Assembly: GCA_029204225.1 (NCBI GenBank)
Contig: CM055105.1
Span: forward strand, 14,101,221-14,165,220
Origin: Diphasiastrum complanatum
Taxonomy: Eukaryota; Streptophyta; Lycopodiopsida; Lycopodiales; Lycopodiaceae
DNA: 64,000 nucleotides
Direction: 5' to 3'
A program made the position numbers and the translations under genes. Numbering within the stretch: position 1 is the first letter of the stretch; every line of letters begins with the position of its first letter. Shown here piece by piece: positions 11,459 to 23,234 of this stretch. The notes beneath the pieces were generated by a model. The model ran no database searches, was not told the DNA's origin, and saw nothing but the letters and a program-made list of their open reading frames with translations.

Positions 11459-13942
11459 AACGACAACACTGTTTATATACAGTATTCGATGATGTTAATT
11501 GATATCTAAATTATGGGCTCAGTTATTGGATTTTTCAACAATATACAAGATGTGTACCACTATATTCTCCCCGTTACATGACCCCAACTTTACGGTATCA
11601 AGTGAAGGCAATGCATTTTCTAGCAACACAACTACATGAAACCGGTTTAGGTATCATTGCCTAGCTAATCAACTCCTATGATTTACGACTTCAAGTGCAA
11701 GTTAGATTACTTTGCAACAAAACAATGGCACTGTAATTCCAAATTGTGTACTGGTACTAAGTTATGAGCTCAATTGAATTTCGAAATATGTTGCTTGTTG
11801 CAAACAAACCACATTCGCATTGGATTTGTCTCTACCAAGAATACACAGTTTTTCGTGCACCAAGCTTTTCTACATGCTGCATGACCCCAAATCTAGGCAT
11901 TGAAAACTTTGACAAGAGCTTGGGCATGTCAATTAAGAAATGGTCAATGTTACTAGTTTTTTATACATGCATTGTTACAATTTCCACCCATCCATCATTT
12001 TAGTAATTGTAACTCCGCGCTTTCTAAATGCTCGGAATGGACTACAATATTCGGCTGTTAATTTAGTATATCTTTTTTTTTGTTTGAATTAATGACGGTG
12101 ATGAATTGCAAGCCTCTGCCCTTGAAATGGCTTTTGGAAATGTCAATACAATGACATGCAAAAGATATCCCAATATTAAACCTATCTAAGAAGTGCAATG
12201 AGACAAAATCTATGTACTGTAGCTTTAACTAAACCTGGCAACAAATACAATTTACTTGTTTGCACCTGGTTTTTAAAAAACCCATCTACCTGAATCCAAG
12301 ACAAAAACCTAGGCACACAATCATATAGCAATATTATGAAATAGGTACCATACAACATGTTTTTTTTTTTTTGACAAACGTAAGTGGTTTCATTTTGTTG
12401 CACCTAACTACTAATACATGTTAAAGCAAATGACCTAAAAAGCAAATGGCTTTAAAAAGCTCAGATACATTGACACATATGGATAAATCATATAACGTGT
12501 TCATTTTTTTTTCATATTAGTAAAGAATGTGAACACCATATTCTTATTAACAATATGTTCATTGTAAACTAATTACGAAGTGTTTATTAGTATTAATCAT
12601 ATAAAACCTGAGCCCAGTTACAGTTTAACATTCACCTACAATTGCAATTCTATTACGTTCTTCCACCAATATCAATACAGAATATTTCATGCACCTGGAT
12701 TTTCCACCTGATGGATGCCAAAACATTAATTAAGTTCCTATAAATTAACGTATCATGCATAAATTAAGATTCTACAAATTAGTGTACCATGAACTAGTAA
12801 CCATGAAACATAAATTAGTATACTATGGATTATGGTAGCATGAACTAGCAAGCATGGAACATAACAAATGGCATCATACTTAAACGCACACACACACGTA
12901 AACCCTAAACCCTCACGAAGAGGAAAAATAATAAAGAACATAATAGAGTGTTAACCAAAACTCTCGAACTGTACGATTATATCATATGAATCGCTATATG
13001 TACAGACAGATACAACACCTTTGCTTCTGTTATTCTTAGATGGTACTAAGTTGATAAACAAGGTCCGGGCGAAGCTTCGGAAAAGCTGAAATGCTGCTAG
13101 TGTGATTGAAAAAAATCCAAATGTTCATGTGAGCTATCTCGAAAATCTTACAATCTAATACCTAACAGGAACGTCTTGGAATGAATGGTTATGTTGTTCT
13201 TTCAAATAACGAAATGGATGTGGGTAATGGGAATGCCAAAATTGAGACAAGGCAGACACATATGAGGAAGGAATCTTGTAATCTGACCCCAACAAAGTAT
13301 CTCGTTATTGACCTGGGGGCTCATGACGATCATGACCTGAAACTGTTTGGAAATACCGTTCACATAGAACAGTCCGAATTTGTTGGAAGTGGCAGATCAC
13401 CGAGCGGTAGTACGAATATGGTTTAAACTAGTTTTAAAGTTGAACAGGAACGAAGAATCCATAGAAGCAGATGATGTTTGAACTTCACAGACTGAGATCT
13501 ACATGAACCACATTCCTTTGAATAACGCTCAATTTTGCCCCATTGTTATTTATTGTTGTACTCTATACATGACCAGGTGTTGTATTCTAGAATCTAAAAA
13601 CCGTATTACCAGATTCTATTTCTAATGGAGAGCATTAAAGTCCTACCACGAGTAAGAAATTTACTCCTTTACAATACATACAGCAAGTCTATGGTATATG
13701 TATTTGTAGAAACTGAAAAAGTGACCTGAGCAGGCGTTTTTTTATAGGTGCAGGGAAGCTGTTCTTCTAGGTAGAGGAGTTCAAGGGAATTTGGACCCTT
13801 GACCTGTTGGGTAGTAGGTACCTTTACACACACTACACCATTCTTTCACAGCTCTATTGTTGAAGGTATCATGTACGTTCTGAAACAGATTTACAAAAGA
13901 AATGACACTCGATGCTATATGTTGCCTGTTTTTAACCATCAC
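11459..13942. other. No gene recognised; short telomere-like box
   Basis: AT-rich non-coding DNA. At about 12890-12915 an AC run is followed by two plant telomere-type units (TAAACCCTAAACCCT), a common telo-box rather than an array. A 246-nt plus-strand ORF (13181-13426, true ATG, 81 codons) has no recognisable domain and is probably chance. Confidence 0.4.
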
Positions 13943-14870
13943 CTAGTGTGTTGCATATAGTGTATATTGAATGTTATGTTTGTTGACTAGCAAACTTGGG
14001 TTGTGGACATGTTTCAAATACTCGTACACATGTACAAGAGTATGGCGGTTGGTATGAAGGGCACTCATTGCCAGTGTGTGCACCTCGACAGTGAGGGCAC
14101 CATGTGTTCTCTCGTCTATGGTGGATTTGGCCAGTGGGTAACTGACTTGGCATCGAACTCTGGATAGACTTAAGAGTGTTTTGAAATTCTTTTGTGAGTT
14201 TCTCCATCTGTTGTTGGTGTTGCTGGTTAACAACTCCATCTGTGTTTTCCACAACTGTTCTCGAGTTTTGTCGTTTGGTCGAGCTTTTTGGACAACACGA
14301 TGTGCTCTTCGATCACGTGGCTCATCGACATCTGAGCCCTCGTCTTCCTCCTGAATGGCATTAGACATGGCTTGTTTCAATGATGTATATTCTTCATTGG
14401 AACGAAGTTCACGTCATATCCATCGTGGGAGTCCAACGAGGAACCAAATTATGAGCATGGACTTAGTGGGTTGCTCTTGTACCTGACTTTTTAGTCTTTT
14501 AAATCATTCAATGTAGTCACGGACTTTTTCGTCTTTTGTCATTTTGATATTACTTAGTTTGACAAAAGGAGTTTCTATCAAGCAAAATGGCTTGAAACGT
14601 TTGATAAAGGCCTCCTTCAAAAGTGACCAATCACGTTTATCTTCATGATCAAGGTTAAAAAACCATTCTCATGCGCGATCGATCATGGTCATCGAGAAGA
14701 GATGTACCACGACGTCTGGTGATGTCTCGCCATAGACATCACATGCATTCTCAAAGACTTGAAGAAATCTTTGAGGATCAGTCTTACCATCGTACTTAGG
14801 TAAATCTAGCTTTGGGGTACATTCGTTCATATGGAGCTTCATAACACATGGGTTCCCATATGTCGAATGG
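13943..14870 (-). pseudogene. Gypsy gag with CCHC zinc knuckle
   Basis: The minus strand reads as retroviral-type gag. It begins LPKYDGKTDPQRFLQVFENA at about 14820-14750, then EWFFNLDHEDKRDW and IKRFKPF. A later segment, EEYTSLKQAMSNAIQEEDEG, matches the gag tail seen again at 31.7 kb. The zinc knuckle CPHCRGAHTGNEC (CX2CX3HX4C) is at about 14105-14060. Gag packages the element RNA in cytoplasmic particles. Frame changes and stops split it into overlapping ORFs. No protease or RT follows downstream, so the element is truncated at about 13.9 kb. It lies downstream of an LTR and leader on the same strand (14.9-17.4 kb). Confidence 0.8.
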
Positions 14871-15569
14871 GTTGGTGGATGGCTCTTGGACTTGGGATCT
14901 CATCTTGGAATATCTATTAAATCTAGCCTATTCGGTGGATGGGGAGACCATCTCCGGTGGATAGCCCTCTGTGGAATTTGGATCGTAGGTACGATCCATA
15001 ACACTTTGGAGTACCTTGGAAATGTGGAAATAGGCTTCTTGGACTCGTTGGATAGCATGTTTGGAATGCGGTTGCTATGGGTCCACGGTGGATGCTAGTG
15101 CAATGTGACCAATTTGCGGTTGATACAGCTGAATGGGGTGGATTACGGTGGTTGTGGTGGACGGGTGGCTGTTGCTACCGTTGTAAATGTGGAGGTGATG
15201 GGACTGAGGTCTCTATGGTAACTACGTATTGTTGTTGGCGATGGCTACGACTCAAGGCAGTTAATATGGTTGAATGTGGTCGCGGTTGGAATGTGACTAA
15301 TTGTGGGTTAGTGCAAGTAGGATGGTTCACTGGAGTGGCAGGTGGATACAGTATGATTTTTGTCACTACTGTGCAAAGAGTGAAGCAATTTGGGTGCTGT
15401 TGAATATAGTCCCTACGGCTCAATGCAGTGCCCACGGTTCAATGTTGTCACTACGGATCAATGCGGTCGCTACTGCTGTAAGGCGGTCGCAATGGTTGTA
15501 GTACGGTTGAATACGGTTTCAACGGATCAAGGGCTGGTGTGGTTGGTTCAGAGCTGAGAGACGGCTCTG
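14871..15569 (-). other. Gypsy leader between minisatellite and gag
   Basis: G-rich on the plus strand (many TGG/GGT runs), non-coding in the gag direction. Plus-strand ORFs here are compositional artefacts. It probably belongs to the long untranslated leader of the gag-bearing element. Confidence 0.4.
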
Positions 15570-16010
15570 GTCGAGATCGAAAAGAAGGCGTCGGTCGAGA
15601 TCGTAACGGGAGCCGTTGGTCGAGATTTGACTTGAGGGCGTCGGTCGAGATCTGACGCAAGGCGTCGGTCGAGATCTGACACGAGGGCATCAGTCGAGAT
15701 TTGACACAAGGGTGTCGGTCAAGATCTGACGTGAGGTGACACAAGGGCGTCGGTCGAGATCTGACGTGAGGCGTCGGTCAACATCGTAACGGGAGCTGTC
15801 GGTCGAGATCGGACCCGAGGCATCGGTCGAGATTTGACACAAGGCCTGTCGGTCGAGATCGGATGCGAGGCGTCGGTCGAGATCTAACATGAGACATCGG
15901 TCAAGATCTGACGCGAGGCGTCGGTCGAGATCTGACACGAGGGCATCGGTCGAGATCTGACGTGAGGCGTCGGTCGAGATCTGACGCGAGGCATCGGTCG
16001 AGATCTGAAC
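15570..16010. repeat. About 25-bp minisatellite in Gypsy leader
   Basis: About 17 imperfect tandem units of 24-25 bp with consensus GGTCGAGATCTGACGCGAGG plus CGTC. Units vary at a few positions (ATCTGAC/ATTTGAC, GCGAGG/ACAAGG) and some are offset by one or two bases. The units keep an MboI/BglII-like GATCTGA core. The array lies in the leader between a Gypsy LTR and its gag. Confidence 0.9.
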
Positions 16011-16347
16011 AGATGCTCCGAGTGAGTTTTCAATAGAAAGGCTCGGGTGAGATCTGATCGATGAGCATCGATTGAAATGTAACGTCGGACTTTACAGGAT
16101 ATTGCCAATAGGTTCTGTCGAGAGTGAGTGTGTAGTTTCAATAGGGAAATGAAACAATGTTTTGTCTGGTCCAGACGGGAGTCGTGGAGCTCGGCTAGGA
16201 GAAGAGCATGAAGCCTCGGTCAAGAGTGGAGCTACGCGTCGGTTGAGATGGAAGTGACGAGCTCGGTAAGGCGATGTGTGGGAGACTTTAGAGCTGTTAT
16301 TTTGCTGCACAAATTGGAATGGTATGGCTTGATTTATGTCTGTGAAG

Positions 16348-16394
16348 CTGTGGAATGGCGCCAAATGTTCACAAATTCTACTGAATTTGTGAAC
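16348..16394 (-). promoter_or_regulatory. Putative primer binding site and hairpin at LTR end
   Basis: On the minus strand, TGGCGCCATTCCACAG (16363-16348) begins with TGGCGCC, as in Asp-tRNA-type primer sites of Gypsy elements, but the following bases diverge. Directly upstream lies a perfect 12-bp stem (GTTCACAAATTC, loop TACT; 16367-16394) at the inferred LTR end. Confidence 0.45.
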
Positions 16395-17447
16395 ACGGTT
16401 TTTCTTTTACCCTTCTTTGTTCGTTCTTCTGTTAGTTACAGTTCTTACGGTTTGATCTTCTTATTAGAATAGTTTCCAAACGTAAGCGTTACTCAGATCA
16501 CAGCGAGTATTCCCCAGCCTGTCAGTGGGGAGAGGCAGATTCGATACTCATGCATAAACAAGCCATGCAACCAGTCCTAGCTCAAAAAGATCAGTGTTCT
16601 GGAACAGGGAGCAATTTCACAAACTATCAACTAGAATCAGAAAACAAACAAGAACAAGATTAAGCTACTCAACCAAGAAAACTAGATTCTTAACAACACT
16701 CTAATAGTTCAAGAATCAAGAAACACCCATTTCTTGATGCTTAGAATGTCCAAGAACAATCAAGAACTGGGATGTAAGAGAGTATGCAAGATCTACACCA
16801 CAATTCCAGCCTTTTTAGTTTACTTGAATGCTGATTCCTACCTTATTCCACAAACAAGAAATGAAATCTAATCCACAACTAAATCAAGAGAGTAAGCAAG
16901 AACCTAGTTAATCCACAACACAAAGGAAATCAAGCATGCTCATAGAAACTTCACTCAAGAACATTGCCAGGACCAAGGAGCTTAGCAATCATCAAGAACT
17001 CGTGGAAGATCTTTTTATTTACTCAAGAGAACTTGATAATACATTCAAAGCTCCCTCACAAGAGAGGGGGGCCCTTAAATAAGCAAGAGGGCTGCCCATG
17101 TGGAGCCCAAGTGGCAATTCCACCAAATTAGAAATTACATGTGGAAATTGCCCTTCCGCTAGAGGTCACCATCAAAAGGTGGCTCAGTCTAAATTATTTA
17201 AGGGGGTCTACATTTATTTACAATGCCTAGGAAATATGACTAGCTCCTACATGGTCGTTCCTTGATACACCATGTAGGCTCACATAGATAATTCACTGTC
17301 ATCCTAGCTAGTAATTTCTCGGCTCTCATGCTCGGCTCTCAGCTTCTTCTACTCTCCTCCTTCTGAGACCTCCTCGATCATGGGTGAGAGATATTCTGTG
17401 TCTTCAGCTTGGCTCGACATCTGGGAATTCTCTGGAATCCGCTAACA
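16366..17447 (-). repeat. Gypsy long terminal repeat (5' LTR, minus strand)
   Basis: Inferred LTR on the minus strand, starting TGTTAGCGGATTCC at 17447 and ending AACA at 16366 just before the putative primer site. A TATA-like TTATTTAAGG lies at about 17082-17073, giving a U3-R-U5 layout. Leader, minisatellite and gag follow on the same strand. No second copy is in the window, so the boundaries rest on TG/CA ends and position only. It could instead be the 3' LTR of the element carrying the ORF at 17.5-19.4 kb. Confidence 0.45.
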
Positions 17448-17509
17448 AGTCTGTAAGTGTTGATTGATATCGATGGCAATTGATGGTAGTCTCCAATCCC
17501 AATAGCCTT

Positions 17510-19358
17510 TTAATTCTGCCAAAAATGCCACCATGCCGCAGGCAGAATATCGAACGTCACGATCAGGGTTGCCATGGCCTGACTAGGTGCATTTGGAGTG
17601 ATCATATGCCGTATTGTAGGTGCTTCAGCTGCCAAGGTATGTTCATGCTGTGGATCTAGTTGAGGAGAGAGAGGTGGTGAGGGATTGGATTCAACAATGT
17701 GTTGGGTGTCAGGAGAAAATTGGGGTTGGATGGATGGAATGTTAGTGGTGTCAATGGGGTTAGAAGCGGGAGAGGGGAGAGGGTGTTGGGAGGAAGTACC
17801 ACCAACATCCACCAGCGTCCTACGAGTTGGTTGGTGGGGGAACTGCTGGCACTTGAGTTGGGCCTTGAAATGATGACCCTTGATTTGCTAGTGGAGGCTG
17901 CCTTTGTGCGAGATGCCCTGAAAACGTGCCGAAAATGTTGTATTACAGCTCATTGACCAACCACACTATCTTTTGGGCCAATAGTGGTAATTGGTCCCAA
18001 AACCCAATAGTAGGGAAGGGTCATCCATAGTTGGGATAAGGCATACGGTTATATGCAAAAAGGTCTGAAAATTGTGGAGAAGATGGATTTTGTGGAAATG
18101 AAGGTGGAGATGGGGTTTGTGTTAGTAAATTAAATGCAAAATCATCTACGTTGACCGAGGAGTCAAGTAGGGTAAAAGTATGTACGGGGGATGGTCTTTT
18201 TGGAATAGTAGTATCAAAGCTCGTGCTAAGTGTGATAGATGGTGTGGATGTGGCAGTAGGTGATGGAGGCAATGGTGGGATGATGGTTGGGTTAGGCGGA
18301 GGAGATACCTGAGCAGCTGAAGTTGTTGTAGTTGACAGGACCACTCCAAATGGACCCGACCCGGAAGTGCCTTCATCCAAAGAGCTTCTTGATGCAGATA
18401 CCGCTTGGCGTCTTTATTGGGCTTCTTGGAGTAAGGTCGCTTGTTGTGCCAAAACTTCCTTTGGGACCTTGGAGGATTTAAGGCTCCCTCCGGATTCAAC
18501 GTATTCTGCTCCTATATCACTTGATAAGATATCAAGGGAGACATCTTATTCTGTGCTCTGAGCTATTGTCTTGCCCTTTTGCTTTTTTGGAAGGATGGCA
18601 AAACCTTCAAAAACTTGAGAACTGGTCTGCTTCCTATTGTTAGGATACAATTCCTCGAGCTCTTTGGAGTACTGCAATCATCCTTTTTGTCCCAAAAGCT
18701 GCTGAACCATCATCTGTAATAAATAACCAAACTTGGTGGTTGCTTTTCGTGCCTTGAGGGCCAAGCACAAATTGTTTGAAATCTCCTCAGCCCAATTATA
18801 GGTGTGAGTGGGATTGTCCAGCGTCATAGTCAAGGAGAAGAAATCATTGGCTGTAATTCGATCCACTCATGCGATGTGAACTTCAACCAGGATAATAAGG
18901 CCCATTACGCCGCAACACGTAGCTTGAGATCCTTGATCAACTTTGTGACAATACCATCATTAGTGTGAGCTATGGTTTTGTCGTCATCCATCAAAAATTT
19001 CTTGAAATAGTTATGATTATAACTAGTGCCCTTGTCATGGATTGTCTCAACAGTGTTTGGGAAACCAACCAATTGAAACCTAGCTGGCATAATGTCAATG
19101 CTCAGGTAACTGCTATCCTTGGAGGGAATCTGAAAGGATTGGAATGTCTCCGAATAGGAAGAGTAGTTAGCACGTACTAGGCTCTCGCTCTGCTACTCAA
19201 GAAGGTATTACAAATCAAAACCAAGACATGTGAGGATGTCGTTGGCTAATTGCAGATTCACCGAATGATTCTGGATTTCCACAAATAAAAATATCGTCCG
19301 TATAAGGTTTTAAGGCCTTATGGCGATGTAATGAGAGTGATGAGTCTCGGGAGGCCAT
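17510..19358 (-). pseudogene. Extra ORF of a Gypsy element, copy 1 (unrecognised)
   Basis: Broken reading frame starting MASRDSSLS at 19358. An N-terminal globular part includes MPARFQLVGFPNTVETIHDK and NYFKKFLMDDDKTIAHTNDG. It ends in a long Ser/Thr/Pro-rich tail (18.38-17.5 kb: PPPNPTIIPPLPPSPT, NPSPPLSPQLDPQ). It lies downstream of Gypsy RT/RNase H remains on the same strand, the position of the extra ORF in some Tat/Athila-type elements. A TATA box stands 130 bp upstream of the ATG. I recognise no domain. A similar layout (MASSSSDD start, Ser/Thr/Pro tail, TATA upstream) occurs after the plus-strand pol at 36 kb. Confidence 0.45.
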
Positions 19359-19487
19359 GATAGTAGTGAGAGATTGTGCAAGAAACTATTGTGAGAGTTT
19401 TAGAAAGTTCTGATAATTTTGAAAATTTTCAACATAATCTCTCCAGCAGAAATCTCAAATGTGCTCGTGGCAGGAATGGTTGAGGTC

Positions 19488-19495
19488 TATATATA
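19488..19495 (-). promoter_or_regulatory. TATA box upstream of extra ORF copy 1
   Basis: TATATATA-type box (context GTCTATATATAGAC, palindromic) about 130 bp before the MASRDSS start codon on the minus strand. It suggests the ORF was transcribed from its own promoter. This is inference from position. Confidence 0.4.
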
Positions 19496-19977
19496 GACTT
19501 TTTTTGACATGAAATCACAAATTTACCCAATAATCGCCATCAGTGCCCACAATTGCTCGATAAGGTCCACGAATTTTGAGACAGAGGTCTGTTGGTCCTG
19601 CAAGTTATTTTTGTTTAAAAATGGGTTGAATTCTCTAATAGTACAAAATGGAAGTGATCAGAATTCACGAATGTGATAGGAAATCGTGCATCACGTTCTG
19701 AGACTCAACAAATTAGTTGTGAATTCTGTGAGTGAGGATCTGAAGAGAAATAATTGTTTTTTCTTTTTCTAGAATGTCTGTCTCTGTACTAGAATCTGCG
19801 AACTTGGTGATAGATAAACTATACTTAGTGAAATTGGTCTAGGTGAATTCTCTCTGGTATTATTGTTCATCAAAAATTCAAAAAAAGAATAAAATCCGGT
19901 GGTTGCCTAGAAAAAGACTGAGTGAATCACTAAGGTGATAATATCTTAATTGTCTGAACAAACAAAACTAAAGAATA

Positions 19978-20177
19978 GGTGCGTTCATGAGAGCTTTCTT
20001 CAACTAATTGAATGCAACTCTTTGTTCATCAATCCATTTGGAAACAACAACCACCTTATAAATCAATCATGCTTTATAAGCAAAATCGAGAATAAAGCAA
20101 CGATAATAGTTGGCGTGGCCTAGGAATGAATATACTTCTCTAACAGTGTGTGGTTCTGGCAGATTTTGGATGATCCT
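19978..20177 (-). pseudogene. Gypsy RT-to-RNase H connection, left part of split element
   Basis: The minus strand reads RIIQNLPEPHTVREVYSFLG, HANYYRCFILDFAYKA, stop, LIYK, then WIDEQRVAFN. This is the conserved end of the Gypsy RT thumb leading into RNase H. It continues the RT whose last residues (QLTLKRLG) lie at 25.64 kb. The two halves are separated exactly by the Copia-type element 20178-25638, and the target duplication ATCCT falls at the break. In-frame stops show the host element was already decaying or has decayed since. Confidence 0.85.
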
Positions 20178-20801
20178 TGTGAAGGATTTCAGATCATTCA
20201 AGATCCAATCCATGTCCCAAATCTTTGGTTACAATAAGGAGCAAACCAACAATCCTGCCAATGTAGAAAAATCAGCATCTACATACAAAATGAGATGCAA
20301 ACTCTAAGAGATATTGATCAAACATGAACCAAAACATAAAATATGTTTGATGTCCGTACAATTACAGTACCCTAATGTATTTCACACGTGTGGAACCGAA
20401 AATAGCAATAAATGATCATTCTACACATAGAATTGCAAGATAACACCAAGATAGTGCACCAATGAGTAGTAGAACCCAAAGAGAACCATGTATAATGATG
20501 AAATGAGAGAGAGAAGAGAGAAGATGTGTCTCTCCATGAGTTACATCCTTTTATAGAGTTTCCAAACCCTATTTGGCCACTTGGCTTTCCCTCCAAAATG
20601 TCTAGATTCAATGTACCCAAAGTTCAAATTTGAATCTCTCTCAAACTCGACTACCAACTTTCCCACACTTTTCAAAAGTGTTTATTGAATGTATTTTAAA
20701 CTAATATAACTTCAAAAAGTTTATCTCTAAGTCTAAAATGAGTTTTGGCCTCTTATTGACAATTTACCAAAATGTGACTAAACTAGTTGAAATCTCTCAC
20801 A
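20178..20801 (-). repeat. 3' LTR of non-autonomous Copia element
   Basis: 624 bp, near-identical to 24986-25638. Compared with the other LTR it lacks a 21-bp segment after CCCTCCAAAATGT and a 10-bp duplication of CTAAACTAGA near the end. Substitutions are few, so insertion is recent relative to the flanking Gypsy. Confidence 0.93.
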
Positions 20802-20815
20802 CTCCCTCTTCAACT
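20802..20815 (-). promoter_or_regulatory. Polypurine tract
   Basis: Minus-strand TTGAAGAGGGAG directly before the LTR start TGTGAGAG. Primes plus-strand DNA synthesis in LTR retrotransposons. The same tract precedes the related LTR at 43.82 kb. Confidence 0.85.
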
Positions 20816-21848
20816 AGTTTTGGCATAGTTTTGACAATAGAACTTTGATCCAACTTTAGAATGATCTCCATCCTAAGTATAGATCTTCTTTCTAAGGTTC
20901 TAAAGTATCTTTCATAATTGATATAGAGAATAGTGTCCAAATTGGATGCTTCACTATTTCTTACATCAATTTTACACATCAAGATATAACTAGAACATGA
21001 AGAACCAAATAGAATGTGAATGAAATGATTCCTCCATGTTTCAAACTTTGAACTCTCTGGAAAATTACAGCAACCAAACAATAAATGTGAGTGATGACCA
21101 TTTGCTTGCTTGCTCCTCCAACTTTGTCCTTTCTTGATATGTCTCCACCATAAAACTCCATGAATGAGCCTCCATCTCCATCTTGCCACAAGAAACCATC
21201 AAACCTTGGAAATCCATGAGTAGGTGAGTACATTAATGATGCAAATCCAGCACCACATGACTCCATAAACCAAGTAGGTTGCACTAGTCCATCTTCAAGA
21301 TCTACTTGACACAAGAAAATGACCATGAATTCACCAAAAATTGACAATCTCCAAGTATTGGCACCAAGTAGCTCAACACTTGAGAACTTGATCATGGATG
21401 AGTGATATAATGAGCCTCCATTAGCCTCATTTCCACTAGCAAAACCAGCCAAGAATGCTAGTACAACTCCAACAATAAGATATTGCAAGACAATGTAGCT
21501 ACTTTGTCCATGTCTTGACAATTTGCACACATCCACATGAAATAGCTCAAACATGAGATAGAACAAGTAAAGTAAACTTGAACAAAACTTCCTTGCTGCT
21601 CCTTTGACCTTACTTGAGTCTTAGAGAAGCTGCAAAAATAGATCCATAACATCTTTGCCAATTACCTCTCCTTTGATGCTCTTGACTAGCTCCAAATTGT
21701 CACCTTTCCTTTTGTGTTGTTGAAGCCCTTTGAGACCAACCTCTTGATCTTTCTCTTGATCATCAAAGTCATTGAACAAAATTTGTTTTCCAAATCCATT
21801 ACTTGCTTTTCCATTATGAAAAACATGAGAACCAATATCCACTTGCAT
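20816..21848 (-). pseudogene. Second accessory region of the Copia element (unrecognised)
   Basis: Several overlapping broken frames. Segments are recognisably shared with the related element at 43.8-44.8 kb: LVKSIKGE, AARK...YLF, GDGGSFME, KIDVRNSEAS, and a final LERRSILRMEIILKLDQSS just before the purine tract. The shared order and protein-level similarity suggest it was coding in an ancestor. No known domain is recognised, and it is not Copia RNase H. Confidence 0.4.
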
Positions 21849-21905
21849 AGCATCATCTACACAAGAAAATTCTTCAAAACATGTGAGTAAAGCAAAGTGA
21901 GTCGC

Positions 21906-23231
21906 TTACACTTGCTTACCTTTCCCTTGATCATCAAAGATATCAAAGATATGAATATCTTCAGACCTAAACCTCTGGAAATACTCCCTCTCAAACATAT
22001 GATCAATATCCAACAAGAACTCATCAATGCTTGATCTCGAATTTCCACAAAGGTTAGTGAAAACAATGTCACCAATGTCACCATCATAAATCAAAAGATA
22101 GATTCCAAACTTTCCTTCCAACATGAAGTAGAGTAGGTGAAGATGAGTATCAAACCTAATAAATCCAGCCTTCTTGAGCTCATAACAAACCTCAATAAGC
22201 TCACCAATGAGATCTCCCTTGCCTTGAAGAAATTGCCTCTCGATTTGCTCCATGTAGTCTTCTCCAACCAACCTTTTGCCATCTTGATCATGAGTGATCA
22301 ATTCACAATCATAGAATCCTTTGAGTTGATGAAGAGATGTGAGATCCATGCCTTGGATCTTCCCAAAAACCAATCTTCCATTGCTCTTTCCTTCATAAGA
22401 CTCCCTCTTAATGATTGCATCATAAGAAGTAGAAATCTCAAAGACATTAGAAGCCATGAAAAAAATGATTAGTACCTTCAACATAAGGATGATTGAAGTA
22501 CTCTCTTTTTTCAAACAAGAACTTCTATTCAATGTTTTAGGCAATGACTCATTTGATAATGACTCTCCCTCACTACCATTCACAATGACATCATTCAAAG
22601 TACATCCTACTTTGAACTCTTCACATATTTCTCTTCTTCTTGACTTGTGACTATCTTCGTCACCAAGTCTCTTGATAGAACCATTTGATCTACTTTCTTT
22701 ATGAAGAAATGTGACTCCACTTGCTGGAAAAATTACTTTCTTGGACTCATCACAAAAGAATGTAGAAGAACCACCTCCTTCATGCATGCACCTAGCAACA
22801 TCTTTTGACATATGATCAAAGAAATCATTAACAACAATCTTTTCCAAGGAAGAACCTTCACCTCCATTGATGAAGTTATATCTTTCCTTAACTTTTGCAT
22901 GCTTGCACTTGCCATGAAGAACCTTTGAAACACCATCATTATCCTCAAGACTAGCCAAGTTAGCACAAAGATGAACATCTCCAAGAAGCATATTAGATCT
23001 TGACCTAGATCTAGCATAAGGAAGCTTTTTAGACTTTGCATAAGATCCACTTATCTTATTGATGCTAAAAGGGAACTTTGGAAAGTTGAGACCAATCTCC
23101 TTTTCCATTCCATCCTTTTTGTTAGCCATAACAAAAGCATCAAGCTTGAAAAGTCTACCTTGTTTATTGCCCCTAGCAACCAAGATTTCTTCCTTTGTAA
23201 TGAAGCAAGCATCACCACCAAACTTTACCAT
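21906..23231 (-). CDS. Unrecognised ORF fused in frame behind Copia protease
   Basis: 441 codons, in the same frame as gag-protease and separated from it by one TGA. The first about 45 residues still belong to the protease region. Then comes a low-complexity Lys/Ser-rich part (about residues 50-240) and a more globular part (about 280-430) with GKIQGMDLTSLHQLKG, HDQDGKRL, EDYMEQIERQFLQ, GDLIGELIEV, IRFDTHLHLLYFML and EREYFQRFRSED. The globular part recurs at 45.28-44.8 kb with mainly conservative substitutions and indels in multiples of three, which points to past selection on the protein. No integrase, RT or other domain is recognised. A captured host coding sequence is one explanation. Confidence 0.6.
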   Translation of the reverse strand: MVKFGGDACFITKEEILVARGNKQGRLFKLDAFVMANKKDGMEKEIGLNFPKFPFSINKISGSYAKSKKLPYARSRSRSNMLLGDVHLCANLASLEDNDGVSKVLHGKCKHAKVKERYNFINGGEGSSLEKIVVNDFFDHMSKDVARCMHEGGGSSTFFCDESKKVIFPASGVTFLHKESRSNGSIKRLGDEDSHKSRRREICEEFKVGCTLNDVIVNGSEGESLSNESLPKTLNRSSCLKKESTSIILMLKVLIIFFMASNVFEISTSYDAIIKRESYEGKSNGRLVFGKIQGMDLTSLHQLKGFYDCELITHDQDGKRLVGEDYMEQIERQFLQGKGDLIGELIEVCYELKKAGFIRFDTHLHLLYFMLEGKFGIYLLIYDGDIGDIVFTNLCGNSRSSIDEFLLDIDHMFEREYFQRFRSEDIHIFDIFDDQGKGKQV

Positions 23232-23234
23232 GTA

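Noticed and set aside
12890-12915. Telomere-type repeats
   Set aside because: Only two units, which is a telo-box-like motif and not an interstitial telomere array.
13181-13426. 81-codon plus-strand ORF with an ATG
   Set aside because: No recognisable motif and no neighbours to support it; probably chance.
15077-15501. Plus-strand Trp/Cys/Gly-rich ORFs
   Set aside because: Composition comes from GGT/TGG-rich leader DNA. No domain, and it lies in a Gypsy leader.
15570-16010. CRISPR-like array
   Set aside because: Units are contiguous with no unique spacers. This is a minisatellite in a plant retroelement leader.
17510-19358. Envelope-like protein of an endogenous retrovirus
   Set aside because: No signal peptide, transmembrane segment or Env motif visible. 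Called only an unrecognised extra ORF.
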